Shown: positions 1-12,566 of the stretch, piece after piece | Position numbering within the stretch: the stretch's first letter is position 1 | How the letters are laid out: every line of letters starts with the position of its first letter | NCBI GenBank assembly: GCA_963691705.1 | Contig: OY829541.1 | Span: forward strand, 10,720,564 to 10,784,563 | Origin: Viola odorata | Lineage: Eukaryota; Streptophyta; Magnoliopsida; Malpighiales; Violaceae | DNA: 64,000 nt | Direction of reading: 5' to 3' | Notes under the pieces: model-generated | Seen by the model: the letters and a program-made list of their open reading frames with translations, nothing else | What the model was told of the DNA's origin: nothing | Database searches by the model: none | Made by a program: the position numbers and the translations under genes

Positions 1-565
1 ATTCTGTAGCGGTCACGCCCGCATACCATGTCCTAAAAATTTCATGAGCATTTCACACACTCGTTTTCAAACCGACATCCAAGCCAAGGTATGTCATCAT
101 TAACCAACGTCCGAGCGAAGGTACTCCTCCTTGAGCGACTATATTTTCAATTCATGTCTAATTACTACTCCTCCTTGAGCGACTTTATCTTTCAATACAT
201 GTCTAATTACTACTCCTTTTTGAGCGACTATATCTTTCAATTCATGTCTAATTACTACTCCTCCTTGAGCGACTATATTTTTTCAATTCATGTCTAATTA
301 CTACTCCTCCTTGAGCGACTATATTTTTCAATTCATGTCTACCTAAATACTCCTCCTTGAGCGACCATGTCTTTACATAACTCTACATTTCTGCATAATT
401 AGTACTCCTCCTTGAGCGACTATTTTACCTTTTTGCATAATTCCACATCTCAACTAGTTAGGATGTATTCAAAACATGGTAAAACACTTGGGGCAACCAT
501 CTTTACTGCTTATCAAAAATTTTAGATACACTGTATTTTTTATCAGATAGTAAAGAGGGGACAAC
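1..565 (+). mobile_element. 3' internal tail of LTR element A with a ~45-bp minisatellite
   Basis: This is the non-coding tail of an LTR retrotransposon whose 5' part lies outside the window. From about 90 to 430 a unit of about 45 bp containing CTCCTTGAGCGACTA repeats about seven times. From about 478 the text (CTTGGGGCAACCATC...) matches the same place in element B at 43733, and a purine tract (TAAAGAGGGG) at 551-560 sits just before the LTR. The short ORF here is only the repeat read through. Confidence 0.8.
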
Positions 566-3516
566 TGTTGCTACGCGAATTTTGACTTACGTCATAACTT
601 TTTTTCGTTTTATTGCTTATCACGCTAATAGCCCGCTTACGTCAAATTTCAATATCGATTTTTGATCATGGACTATTTGTTTTAATATTTCACGTCTTTT
701 TAGTTTTTCATATTTTTCTCGTATTTTCGGCTAAACCGTATTTTCGATTTTCGTCACACATTTACGTATTTTTATGTTTATCGCATTTAATAGCTCGCCT
801 AGGTCAAATTTCTGTTGATTCTTGGCCCTAGGCTAGTTTGTTTAATATTCCGTGTCATTTCGTGCTTTCTAATTTTTTTTGTATTTTCGACTGTCTTTAC
901 GCGAACTTCTTTCGGTCCCGAGTAAGTTTCCTCGGACCGTGGGTCGAACGCGTTATTTCTTTAATTGATAATTACCTACTATTTTTCTCTTCCACGTCAT
1001 CTCATTTGGTTTCGTTCAATTTTTGTCGTAAGGACATTTATTTTGCGTTCGAACTTTTGACATTTTCAAAAGAGAAAATAAACACGTTATACCGAGTTTC
1101 GCATTTATTCACTGTATACTAGTTTTCGTGTCTTATTTTTCTACACACCGTGTTCCCCTCAGTTCAAATTTATTTTTACTTTCGTACAAATTCGTTCGTA
1201 CCAAAAATATCTCGTTCGAACCAAAAAATGGGATAAACTCCACATAAATGTCATTTAATTTGCCCTCACCCTCCAGCTCATCTCCAGCTCATTTAGATCA
1301 CCACAACCTCCCATCGGATCATCCTTGGCCATATACCAACCTAGCTAGCTCACTATTCCGGCCAAAAGATCATCATCACTTTCTCCTTTTCTTTTTTTTA
1401 ATAAGCTGAAATTTTATTAAGAGAAAAGAGTCATGAAGCACATGACGAGAACAGCAGCCTGGTACTCAACAAGCCCAGGAAAGAAACCAGATGCAGTGCA
1501 TGCCACTTTACAGCAGCAGACTCAACATAACTTTCTTTCTCCTTTTCTTCCCATCGATTTGCAACCACATGTGCAAACTGACTCCAATTTTTTCTTTCCC
1601 CTATAAATAGCAACCTCCAAGCAAGGTATCAAGGGCACCAAAATCTCCTCTTAATCTCCATTTCTTGCTCATCCTTCTTGGCCCTTAGCTCTCCCGGAAA
1701 GGTAATTTTCTCTCCTTAGCTCCTTTTCTTTAAATTTTCGTTTATGCACTTAGAGGTTGAATCAATTGCACAAACTTGTTTTAAATACTTTGTTAGTGAG
1801 TTAAAATCAGCATGATAGCTTCAATTTAATTGTTCCTTGCGTTGGTTAATTAATTGAGCAATTGATGCATTAATTATCTATTTTCGTTTTCCTTAAAATT
1901 GCTACTGTTTTTGGTCGAATTCTTTTGCTGTTTTTATTGCTTTGCACTACTGTTGTTTTTCTGGTCCTATTGGGTTTGGATTGGCCGGGTTTCGTTAAGG
2001 TAAGAGCACCTTGGTCGCTGACCATGGCGCCGGCGACACAAGGAAGAAGAAGAAGAAAGGTAAGGGCAGGAAAGAAAAATGAGAAAGGTGATGTGCCAAG
2101 CCCATTTTGTTTTAAATTAAGCCAAACCCATTTTTTAATGTCCTAAAATTCAAAATGCGGGGCCCGGCCCATTTATTTTCGTCAATTTTTATGAAATGTT
2201 CGTATGCTTTTTTTATGACATGTTTAAATCGTATGAAATGTTCGTATATTTTTTTATGACATGTTTAAATCATATGAAATATTCGTATGCTTCCTTTCGT
2301 AATTATGCCATGTTTTAATTATTCGTAAGATCTCTCGTATGAAATAAATTGCTTACTTATTTATCGGGTTTATTTAATTGTTTGCTCATCAAATTAAATA
2401 AATGTTTGCATGCGCTCTTCATTATTTATTTGTTTTCAAACCATCGCTAATACTTTTAATTGCAAGGTAGATCAAGTTCACGCAACGGGAGTATGCTTTC
2501 TAGCCTCTCTTATTTATTTAACATTTTTCCGTAAATATTATTCGTATGCATAGTATTTAGAAATGTTAAATTGTACGCATGATATTTTAGAATCGTTAGA
2601 AAATAAAATCAACGCACATGTTTACGTGTTTAAATCACTCGCTTCTTTATGCCATGAAATTAATTGCTATACATTGATACATGAGCACGGTGGCTTCGAT
2701 CCCACACGATTATGTGCATTCATTAAATCGGTATTATGCTAGTCTTTATCCATGATAGGATCACATAGTAATTAATTAATCATGCATGTCCCAATGATAA
2801 AAAGGGTGGAACGTCCGCTCTAGCATACAAAAAAAATGATAACCCCGTCCTTCGGTCCCAATCAGAAATAACAATGTCCCGACGAAAAATGCTAAGATGT
2901 AACGTCACCTTTGAGGGCCCATATCGTTTGTAAAAATGTTTAAGTAATCAGAAAGTGGCCTAATTTTCGTAACAGGATTTTGGTTGACGCTCTACGATCG
3001 TTTACCATGTAAATGATTGGAAAGTGGCCCATTTTCGTGCACAGGATTGGTTGACATGCTGCGATTATTTACTCATTTTCGTGTCAAAATTGTTTAAGTA
3101 ATCGGAAAGTGGGCCAATTTTTGTAACAGAATTTCGGTTGACGCTCTACGATCGTTTACCATGTAAATGATTGGAAAGTGTCCCATTTCCGTACGCGGGA
3201 TTGGTTGACATGCTGCGATTATTTACTCATTTTCGTGTTAAAAATTAAACATAGTAAACACCTTCCCACTTTATAACCGGTAACCTTTTTAAAGGATGTG
3301 ACTCGGGTGCCTAACACCTTCCCGAGTCTATAATACGACCTCGAACCTTCGTTCCAAGCCTTAGTTTTATTTTTATTTTTATGTCATGACATTAGGTTCC
3401 CTAAACCTAGAAAATAAATAGGGTGGCGACTTCATTTGCATTATGTGAGGCATCCATCTATGCTCCGCATCCGTCCCAAACCTATACTCATTTTCAACGA
3501 AAAAGGGGGTGCGACA
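566..3516 (+). mobile_element. 3' LTR of element A (about 2.95 kb, TG...CA)
   Basis: The LTR begins TGTTGCTACGCG and ends GGGGTGCGACA, the same ends as the LTRs of element B, and its length is close to theirs. Order is conserved: a TATA box, a stretch with CATGGCGCCGGCGAC, and a terminal part with the GTAACC...AACACCTTCCCGAGTC block. It is clearly diverged from element B, so it is an older family member. It carries its own internal duplication (about 2940-3240: GGTTGACGCTCTACGATCG twice). It is followed directly by Copia coding sequence, so element A inserted into the Copia element. The five bases after it (ACGGG, 3517-3521) should be the TSD, but the other copy lies outside the window. Confidence 0.85.
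1602..1609 (+). promoter_or_regulatory. TATA box in LTR of element A
   Basis: CTATAAATAG at 1601-1610 lies at the same relative place as the TATA boxes of the element B LTRs (34360 and 44516). It probably drives LTR transcription. A splice-donor-like GGAAAGGTAATTT follows about 90 bp downstream. Confidence 0.6.
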
Positions 3517-6500
3517 ACGGGTGATAAGTCAAAATTCACCCATTTGGAGGAGAAAGAAAAAGGAAGTGTGACATTTGGAGACAACAAAAAATGCAAGATT
3601 TTGGGCTTCGGTAAAGTTGGTCACTCTTCTTCTATTGAGCATGTGTTATTTGTGATGATCTTAAATTCAATCTTCTAAGCATTAGTCAATTATGTGATAA
3701 AAATTTAATTGTTATTTTCACCTCAACACATTGTGAAGTTAGGAACACCTTCACACACTCACTAATTTTTGCTGGCAATAGAGTAGGGAAGATTTATATG
3801 ATTGATTTGAATGATATTCCTAACAATAATCATAAATGTTTAAGTGCAATAGTAGATAGCCCATCAATTTGGCATAGAAGACTTGTTCATGTAGAAATCG
3901 ACCACATTGCAAAGCTATCTAGGAAAGAGCTAGTTCGAGGCCTACCAAAATTGAAGTATGAGATGGAGGGCTTGTATGATGCATGTCAATATGGGAAGCA
4001 AACAAAGAGCTCATTCAAGTCTACAAAAACTGTATCAACTTCATGGCCACTCCAACTTCTTCACCTTGATTTATTTGGTCCAATGAGGATAGCTAGTATG
4101 GGTGGTAAGAAGTATAGTTTTGTTATTGTGGATGATTATTCTAGATTTATTTAGGTTATTTTCTTAGCTCATAAGCATGATGCATGTGATAACTTCAAAA
4201 GACTCTGCAAAAGAATTCAAAATGAAAAAGGTTTTAAAATTTCCCAAATTATAAGTGATCATGGTGGTGAATTTGAAAATAGTATTTTTCAAGAATTTTG
4301 CAATGAAAATGGTATTGAACATAATTTTTCTTGTCCTCGCACTCCTCAACAAAATGGGGTAGTTGAGAGAAAAAATAGAATTTTGCAAGAAGCGGCTCGG
4401 ACTCTTTTAAATGAGCATAATTTACCAAAATATTTTTGGGCCGAAGCCGTAACTACCTCATGCTATGTTTTAAATCGTGTTTTAATTCGTGTTTTAATTC
4501 AGCCATTGCTTAATAAAACTCCTTAAGAATTATGGCATGATAAGAAACCCACCATTGCTTATTTTAGAGTCTATGGATGTAAATGTTTTATTTTAAACAT
4601 CAAAGACAATTTGGAAAAATTTGATGCAAAGTCAGATGAAGGTATTTTTTTTTTATTATTCTACTACTAGCAAAGCATATAGAGTTTATAATAAAAGGAC
4701 TTTAGTTGTAGAAGAATCCGTGCATATTGCATTTGATGAGAGTAATCCTTTTGAAAGTGTGAAAAGATAGCTAGTGATATCGATGAAGATTTTAGAAGCC
4801 TTCAAGTCAATCCTTCTACGTCAACTATTGACAACTTGAAGGACACCACTCCATCACTAGAAAAGGAGATAGAGATGGGAGAAGAGGTCCTTGAGGAAGC
4901 AAATGACGCAGTCAATCAAAATGATCAAGGCCCCTCAACTTTCAAACCTTGGAAAATCATGAATGCACATCCGCAAGAGCAAATCATAGGTAATATTAAT
5001 AGCAAATGTATTACCACACGCTCTTCTCTTATAAATGTGTGTGATCATCAAGCTTTTGTATCTCAATTTGATCCTAAGAAGTTTGATGAGGCCTTGCATG
5101 ATGCTAGTTGGATGATTGCCATGCAAGAGGAACTAAATCAATTTGAACAAAATCGTGTTTGGAAATTAGTTCCTAAGCCTAGCAATCATAGTATAATTGG
5201 TACCAAGTGAGTTTTTAGAAACAAACTTGATGAGTTAGGAAATGTCATTAGAAATAAAGCTAGATTGGTGGCTCAAGAGTACAACCAACAAGAAGGTATT
5301 GATTTTGATGAGACATTTACCTCGGTTGTTAGACTTGAAGCCATACGCATGTTATTAGCATGTGCATGTTATAAAAACATGAGTCTATTTCAAACGGATG
5401 TTAAAAGTGCATTTTTAAATGGTTACATTATGGAAAAAGTGTATGCTAAGCAACCTCCCGGTTTTGAAAATCATAAATTTCCAAACCATGTGTTTAAATT
5501 AGAAAAGGCTTTGTATGGTCTTAAGCAAGCTCCTAGAGCTTGGTATTATTGTTTAAGTCATTTTTTGTTAAAAAATGATTTTAAAATGGGGAAAACTAAA
5601 CATAATGGTAAAAATATGCTAATTGTGCAAATATATGTTGATAATATTATTTTTGGTTCTACTAACGACTCTTTGTGCAAGGATTTTGAAAAATGTGTGC
5701 ATAGTGAATTTGAGATGAGTATGATGGGAGAATTGACATTCTTTCTTGGACTTCAAATCCGACAATCTCAAGAAGGTATATCATCAATCAAGCAAAGTAT
5801 ATCAATGATCTCCTCACCAAATATGACTACAATAAAGTCAAGGAGAGTCTTATCCCCTAAGCCTGACTGCCAACCTCGACAAAGATGAAAATAGTAAAGA
5901 TGTGGATATCACTCTTTATCGAGGTATGATTGGTAGTCTTTTATATGTAACAGCAAGTAGACCGGATATAATGTTCAGTGTTTGTCTATTTGCTCATTTT
6001 CAATATTGTCCTAAAGAGTCTCATTTGTGTGCATGGAAAAGGATTTTTAGATATTTGAAAAGCACACCCAAGTTAGGACTTTGGTATCCAAAAGGATCCA
6101 GCATTGCTCTAGTTGGCTATTCTGATTCTAATTTTGCAGGATGTAAAATTGATAGGAAAAGCACTAATGGCACTTGCCAATTTTTAAGACAAACTTTGGT
6201 TTATTGGTCAATGGTCAAGCAAGAAATAAAATTCAGTGGCCACTTCTACTACGGAAGCTAAGTATATTGCCGCCGGATCTTGTGTCACTCAAGTTCTATG
6301 AATGAAACAAACCTTAGAAGATTTTGGTCTAAAGTAGTAAGATTCATATTTATTGTGATAGCACAAGTGCTATTAACTTAACCAAGAATCTTATTTGCCA
6401 TTCACGGACTAAGCATATAGATGTTCGTCATCATTTTATCCGTGATCATGTAGCGAAAGAGGATATTTTGCTTGAATTTGTTGGTACTAACAAATAACTT

Positions 6501-7680
6501 GCAGACATTTTCACTAAGACTCTTGCTAAGGAACGTTTCGTGGAGCTAAGACATGAAATCGGCATTTGCAACCCATTTGATTAAACTAAATTGGTACTCC
6601 TTGAACTCTTCTTTTTTATATTTATGTTTATGAGCTTATTTATTTAAATTGATTATACATGATCATGTTAAGAATTAAAATTCATAATCATATATACTAA
6701 ATATTGCCATATATTTGTTTTAAACTTTTATGCATATTTTGTTTAATTAGAAACATGATTTTTTATGCATTTTTGTATTTGTGCATTTCGGATGATTATT
6801 GAGAAAATATTGAATTATGAGGCTTTGATTAAGTGTATAAGGGTCTTTTTGGTGTGTCTACGGAGTTTACGAAAGTTAAATTGGAGAAAAAAATACATTT
6901 TGAAGCTCAAAAATGATGGAAAACTGGTCTCATGGTTGGGCCAATAAGTTGCTGAATCAAACCATGATGAGACCCATGAACTCTTTATTCTTCTCCAGAA
7001 TTGCTGAGTAAGCACGCCATATGGGCATGAGCGCACCCATGAGGGTGACCATGAACACTTCGGCAAAAATTTGCATGATCTTAGATTTTCAGTTTTTCAG
7101 TTTTTTCTCTTTATCCAAACCCGACTCCCCTCTCCAAAAACATGATTCTCTCACTCTAAATCACTTAAATCTTCATCAAATCCTTCAAAACATAACCCAT
7201 CAATCAATTTCATTTTTTGTTTTATCAATTAATGATCATCTCATATCGCACTTGCATATTTTATTATCCATATCATCTTTGCAATTTGTTGTGTGTATTG
7301 AACTTATTTATCCTTAATGATTGTAAATTTAATTTTGGAATGGATAATTGTTACACTAATTATTTTTTGAAGTAATTTTTATATGCTTGCTCCTTTTATT
7401 CTCCATACTTTAATTAATATTTATTTTTTCCTTTTGGTTGTTGACAAAGGGGGAGAAAATATATGGGAATAAGGGGCTAATTGTTTGCCATGCTCCATAT
7501 GAAACTAACGTTTTTATGTAGGGGGCAATGAGGCTCCTTAATAAATTACGCAAATCGATAGGGGAGCACTTTCGATAGAGAAATAGGGGGGTAACTCTTC
7601 TCCTTTGCACTTTAATTTAAATTGCAAGTCTAATTCGTTTAAAATTAATTTGTGGTTGTCATCATCAAAATGGGGGAGAT
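3517..7680 (+). mobile_element. Sirevirus-type Ty1/Copia retrotransposon, internal part, 5'-truncated by element A
   Basis: Internal region of a Copia element from the middle of gag-pol to just before its 3' LTR. The first residues (GDKSKFTHLEEKEKGSVTFGD) are the GAG-pre-integrase linker typical of plant Sireviruses. Pol ends near 6584. The stretch 6585-7680 has no convincing ORF but holds a series of purine tracts (about 7446, 7519, 7556, 7580 and 7669), a layout known for Sireviruses. The 3' LTR starts at 7681 and is itself split by another element. Confidence 0.85.
3529..6584 (+). pseudogene. Copia pol (integrase, reverse transcriptase, RNase H), broken
   Basis: Order seen: GAG-pre-integrase (3529-3680), integrase zinc domain (about 3855-4010), integrase core (about 4050-4500, including DHGGEF and TPQQNGVVERKNR), reverse transcriptase (about 5200-5810, with LVAQEYNQQ, TDVKSAFLNG and LYGLKQAPRAW), RNase H (5902-6584, with ASRPDIM and RTKHIDVRHHFIRDH). 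It cannot be functional. There are in-frame stops at conserved tryptophans (TAG at about 4153, TGA at about 5208) and several frameshifts (near 3640, 4660, 5840 and 6240). The first Cys of the integrase zinc CxxC pair reads LYDAC, and the catalytic YVDD box reads YVDN. These losses fit a long-dead copy. Confidence 0.9.
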
Positions 7681-8587
7681 TGTTGGCCCAATGGGCATAT
7701 TAATCTTGTTTTGATGAATTAAGACACATAAATTAATTATTATACTAATGAAATTTTAAATTGAAGTTTTTACATAGCTTGTGATCGAGACAAGCAAAGA
7801 GCAACAAATCAATTATCGCAAGCTCAAGATCAAGTGTATATTAGGGCATTAACATGTAAGTATGATTCAATCTAGCACTTGATTTATGTTCGATATACCT
7901 CAAGAAAAAGTGTCAAAAAAATTTACTGCGAAAATGAGTTTTGAAAAATAAAGAAAATTTGAAAAAATGTCTTAGAGGCATGTCGCTAAGGGTCTTAGAG
8001 GCATGCCGCTAAGAGGGGAAAAATTGTCTTAAAATGCCGAAACTAACGGCATGCCACTAAGAAGCTTAGAGGCATGTCGCCAACGATGTTCTTGACTATC
8101 TTCCTCTTAACGATCTTAGAGGCATGCCGCTAAGAGCAGACAAAGCATAGTGGCTAGTTTTTCAAAAGCCTAACGGCTAGTTTTTGGCTCCAACAGCTAG
8201 AAACGGACACAAACCTTTTTGATCATATATATACTCATCTAATATGAATTGGTTGAGTTAAGAAAGCTTATACAAAGTTCCAAACACATATATACATTTA
8301 CAAACTCACAAAATCAAGTTTTTACAACGCAAGCTTTTCATATTGGTTTTCAATCATTCTTGCGTCCGTCAATTCGAGTTTAAATCGCTTTCTTCTTGAG
8401 GTAATTGATCATTTATTGGTGTTGTTTGTGAATCATACAATTATTTATTTGTACACCAATTTATTTGTTGCATTTCATTTATAAATTCTGTTTTAAAAGT
8501 GTACCGAACATTTTTGGGTCTTTGGGTAGAGTTATTGTCCCGTAAAGAGAACTAGGTTTCTTCAGTCCTTACCTTGAAAGAGGATTG
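7681..8587 (+). mobile_element. 3' LTR of Sirevirus-type Copia, first part
   Basis: It starts TGTTGGCCCAATGGGC right after the last purine tract (AAAATGGGGGAGAT). It holds four to five copies of a nearly palindromic 20-bp motif (about 7971-8132). The LTR stops at 8587 where a minus-strand Copia inserted, and resumes at 13072 after the repeated GATTG. Confidence 0.8.
8583..8587. repeat. Target-site duplication GATTG, left copy
   Basis: GATTG flanks the minus-strand Copia on the left, and the same five bases follow its right LTR at 13067-13071. A 5-bp duplication is usual for LTR elements. Confidence 0.85.
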
Positions 8588-8656
8588 TGTTGGGAATATT
8601 GTGTTAAATGGAAAGAATAATAATCTGGTTTTGAGTCACGAGAAATATCATTTTCC

Positions 8657-11600
8657 TTAAGAATCTGCCAAGTTTCTGCTTGACCGAACGTAGACAATAG
8701 TTATGACTCCATCAACTATTAGTTGTCTAACGTACTCATGCCTAAGGCTAATGTGTCTAGACTTTCCATTATAGATTTTATTGTATGCTCTTGGCATAGT
8801 GGCTTCATTATCACAATACAAGGAAATGGCTCCCATCGGTTGTGGCCACAACTCTATATCCAATAACATGTTTCTCAGCCATTCTGCTTCCTTGCATGCC
8901 GCATTTAGCGCTATGAATTCAGATTCCATCGTGGAATGTGAAATAACGGTCTGTTTCTTAGAGGACCAAGATATGGCTCCTCCACCAAGAGTAAAGACCC
9001 AACCAGATGTGGACAAGTTATCACTTGCACTAGTAATCCAACTAGCATCCGTGTACCCTTCAAGTACAGCCGGAAACTTAGAATAGGAAAGTCCAAGATT
9101 AATTATTTTCTTTAAATATCCAAGGACTCTTCCAATTGCTTTCCAATGTTCTATACCAGGATTACTAGTGGAACGAGAAAGTTTGCACACAGCAAACGCT
9201 ATGTCTGGTCTTGTACAATGCATGGCATACATCATGCTTCCGATAGCACTGGCATACTCGAGTTGTGCTATCGCTCTTCCAGACTTATTTGCAAGTTTAA
9301 CACTAGGATCATAAGGTGTGTTTGCTTCTTTAATCTCTAAGTGATTAAATTTTTTGAAGCACTTTCTCAATATAATGAGACTGACACAATGCAAAGCCAT
9401 CGCCTTACCTCTTTACTTTTATTCCCAAAATAGTATCAACCTCGTTAAGGTCTTTCATTTTAAATACCGAAGTTAAGTACCTTTTAGTTTCATTCACACC
9501 TTTCATATTAGTCCTAAAAATCAGCATGTCATCCACATAAAGACAAACAATGACTCCATATTCACTCATGAAATTAGAGTATATGCATTTGTCGGCACCA
9601 TTGTGCTTAAATCTGTTAGATAGTATAACTGAGTCAAATTTTTCATGCCATTGTTTTGGGGCTTGTTTCAAGCCATATAAAGACTTAACCAACTTGCACA
9701 CTTTTCTCTCTTATCCAGGTAGAACAAATCCCTCGGGTTGTTCCATATACACTTCTTCATCTAAATCACCATTTAGAAAAGTTGTTTTTACATCCATTTG
9801 ATGCACATACAAATCATGAATCGACGCAAGAGCTATAAGGACCCGGATTGAAGTGATCCTAGCAACAGGAGCATAGGTATCAAAATAGTCAACTCCCTCC
9901 TTTTGTCTAAAGCCCTTTGCCACCAACCTTGCTTTAAAAGCAAGAATTGACCCATCACTATTATATTTTCTTCTAAATACCCATTTAGATCCGATAGGTT
10001 TAGAATCTGGAGGAAGATCTACTAAAACCCAAGTATTATTAGATAATATTGAGTCCATCTCATCATTTATAGCTTCCTTCCGGAATCCTACGTCTTTAGA
10101 AGCCATTGCTTCTCCAAACGTTTTCGGATCTTCCTCAACATTACACAAAATAGGTATTTTATTAAGAACCTTGTTTTTGTTCCTATGTCCTTCGACAAGG
10201 AACATCTGAAAATCGGGACCAAAGTCTTTTCCTTTTCTTACTCTTTGACTTTTACGTGGTTCAATTTGAGAATCAATTACAACTCTTTTACCATTGCTCG
10301 TAGAAGAGGGTTGATCAGAGTCAACTAAGGGAGGTTGAGTTGGTTCATTACTAGATTCTGAATCTCGACAAAATCGGTTCTCAATAAATTCAACATCCCT
10401 TGATTCTACAATCACATTAGAACTCAAGTCTAACAGTCTATATGCCTTTGAATTTGCAGCATATCCCATGAACACACTTTTGATTGCCCTTGGTCCTAAT
10501 TTAGTTCTTTTCGGGTCAGATACTCGATAAAAGGCTAAACACCCCCACACTTTAAGATAATCCAAATTTGGTTTTCGTCCATTCCATAACTCATATGGTG
10601 ACAAATTTTGAATCACTCGAGATGGCACTCTGTTATGCACATGAACAGCGGTGAGAATTGCTTCTCCCCATAAGTTAAATGATAATTGTGCCTTCAAAAT
10701 CAACGTATTAACCATATCCACGAGTGTTCTATTTTTCCTTTCGGCCAAACCATTTTGTTGGGGTGTATATGGCGCAGTCTTTTCATGAATGATTCCATGT
10801 TCTTGACAGAATTCAATAAATTCATTGGGAAAATATTCCCCACCTCTATCACTTCTAAGAACTTTTCTTTTCTTTTCCTTTTGATTTTCTACTTCTGATT
10901 TATAGCGTTTAAACATATCAAAAGCCTCATCTTTTGTTCTTAGTAAGTAGACGTATGTATACCTATAGTAATCATCTATAAAAGTGATGAAATATCTTTT
11001 TCCACCCCTAGTTAATACGCCATTTAATTCACAAATATCAGAATGTATTAATTCTAAAAGTTGTGTTTTTCTTTCGGCTCTGGGGAAAGGCCTTTTAGTT
11101 ATCTTTGTTTGTATACATGTTTCGCATTTTTCATGTTCATTTTGTGTATACGAAATTAACCCATGCTTAGACATATATTTCAAGTACTTAAAGTTTAAAT
11201 GCGCTAAACGATCATGCCATAAAGTACAAGAATTAACAACACAAGAATAATCAGAAATAACTTTATTATTAATACTTAGTTTGAACATGCCATCTCAAGA
11301 GTACCCTTTTCCAAAAAATACACCACCTTTAGACAAAATCAACTTATCGGACTCTAGCACGGCCTTAAGGCCCTTATTACACAAAAGATTAGTAGATACA
11401 AGATTTTTCCTAATATCCGGAACATGGAGAACATTAGTAAGAATAAGCTTCTTTCCGGAAGTGAATTGAAGTTCCACACTTCCTTTGCCCAGAACTTTGG
11501 CAGAGTTGTCGTTCCCCATTAGGACCACTTGTCCTTCGGTCGATTCTTCATATGCCTTGAATTGGTTCTTGTCATTGCACGCATGCACAGTTGCACCAGA

Positions 11601-12520
11601 ATCAAACCACCAATCAAAAAGATTTGTCGCGGCAGCCATGTTGAGTTCAGTAATCATGCCAATTTGCATCTCCGAAACCATCGCAATGATTTCTTCAACC
11701 ACGTTTGCGGTTTTAGAACCATTGGCCTTCTCTTTCTCACTCTTGAAAATCCTGCATTCTTTAATGTAATGGCCAGGCTTCCCACAATGGAAGCATGCCC
11801 TATTCTTTTTGTCTTTGGTGTTATCGTTAGAGTAACTCCTTTTAAAACCTTTCCCCTTCTTGTATTTCAGATACTTATTTGTCTTTCCGGACCCTTTCTC
11901 AACATTGTTAACATTCACTTTAGATTCGGTATTGGAACCATCACGGATCCTACTTTCTTCCTCAATACGTAAATGTTTACCGAACTGTTCTAAAGTGAGA
12001 TCCTCGGTCATATGCAAAAGTTTCTTCCTATAATTATTCCAACTTGTGGCAGTTTTGCAATAATTGTACCATTTGGAATGGTTCAGGAACATTAATGTTG
12101 AGATCACGAAGTTGATTGACCAGAATTGAAATTTCATGCATTTGGTCCAGAACAGACAAATTATCAACCATTTTAAATTCCATGTATTTCAGAATGATGA
12201 ATTTGTTCGTACCTATTTTCTCAGTTTTGTACTTTGCCTCCAAAGCATTCCAGATTTCACGCGGTGACTTTGTAGCGGTAAACAGATCATACAACCGATC
12301 AGACAGAGTGTTCAGAATGTGTCCCCTACAAACCAGTTCGTCATCATCACGCTTTTTCTTCGCTGCCTTTTGTGCATCAGTATCATTCTCACCCGATTCC
12401 GGCAATGGGTCTTCTTCCAAAACATAGAAAATCTTGAGAGCAGTCAGGAAGAACTTCATCTTATCCTGCCAACGAGTGAAATTTATTCCATCGAACCTGT
12501 CCAGTTTCACGAAGTCTTGA
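8657..12520 (-). pseudogene. Copia gag-pol polyprotein, nearly complete but broken
   Basis: Read from the right: gag (about 12520-11800, KLDRFDGINFTRWQDKM), CCHC knuckle CFHCGKPGHYIKEC, protease with WWFDSGATVHAC, integrase with intact HHCC (HDRLAHLNF, CETC) and core (SDRGGEYF, QQNGLAERKNR), reverse transcriptase with intact YVDD (about 9540), RNase H ([19 protein letters not shown]) ending at NLADS. Damage is limited: a frameshift in gag near 12050, stop codons at about 11289 and 9708, a frameshift near 9400, and loss of the extreme C-terminus. It is clearly younger than the surrounding Copia. The active-site motifs are kept, but the polyprotein cannot be made as one chain. Confidence 0.92.
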
Positions 12521-12566
12521 TTCTGAAAGCGGTTGTTCCTTCCATTGTCGAATATTGTCTTAAGAT

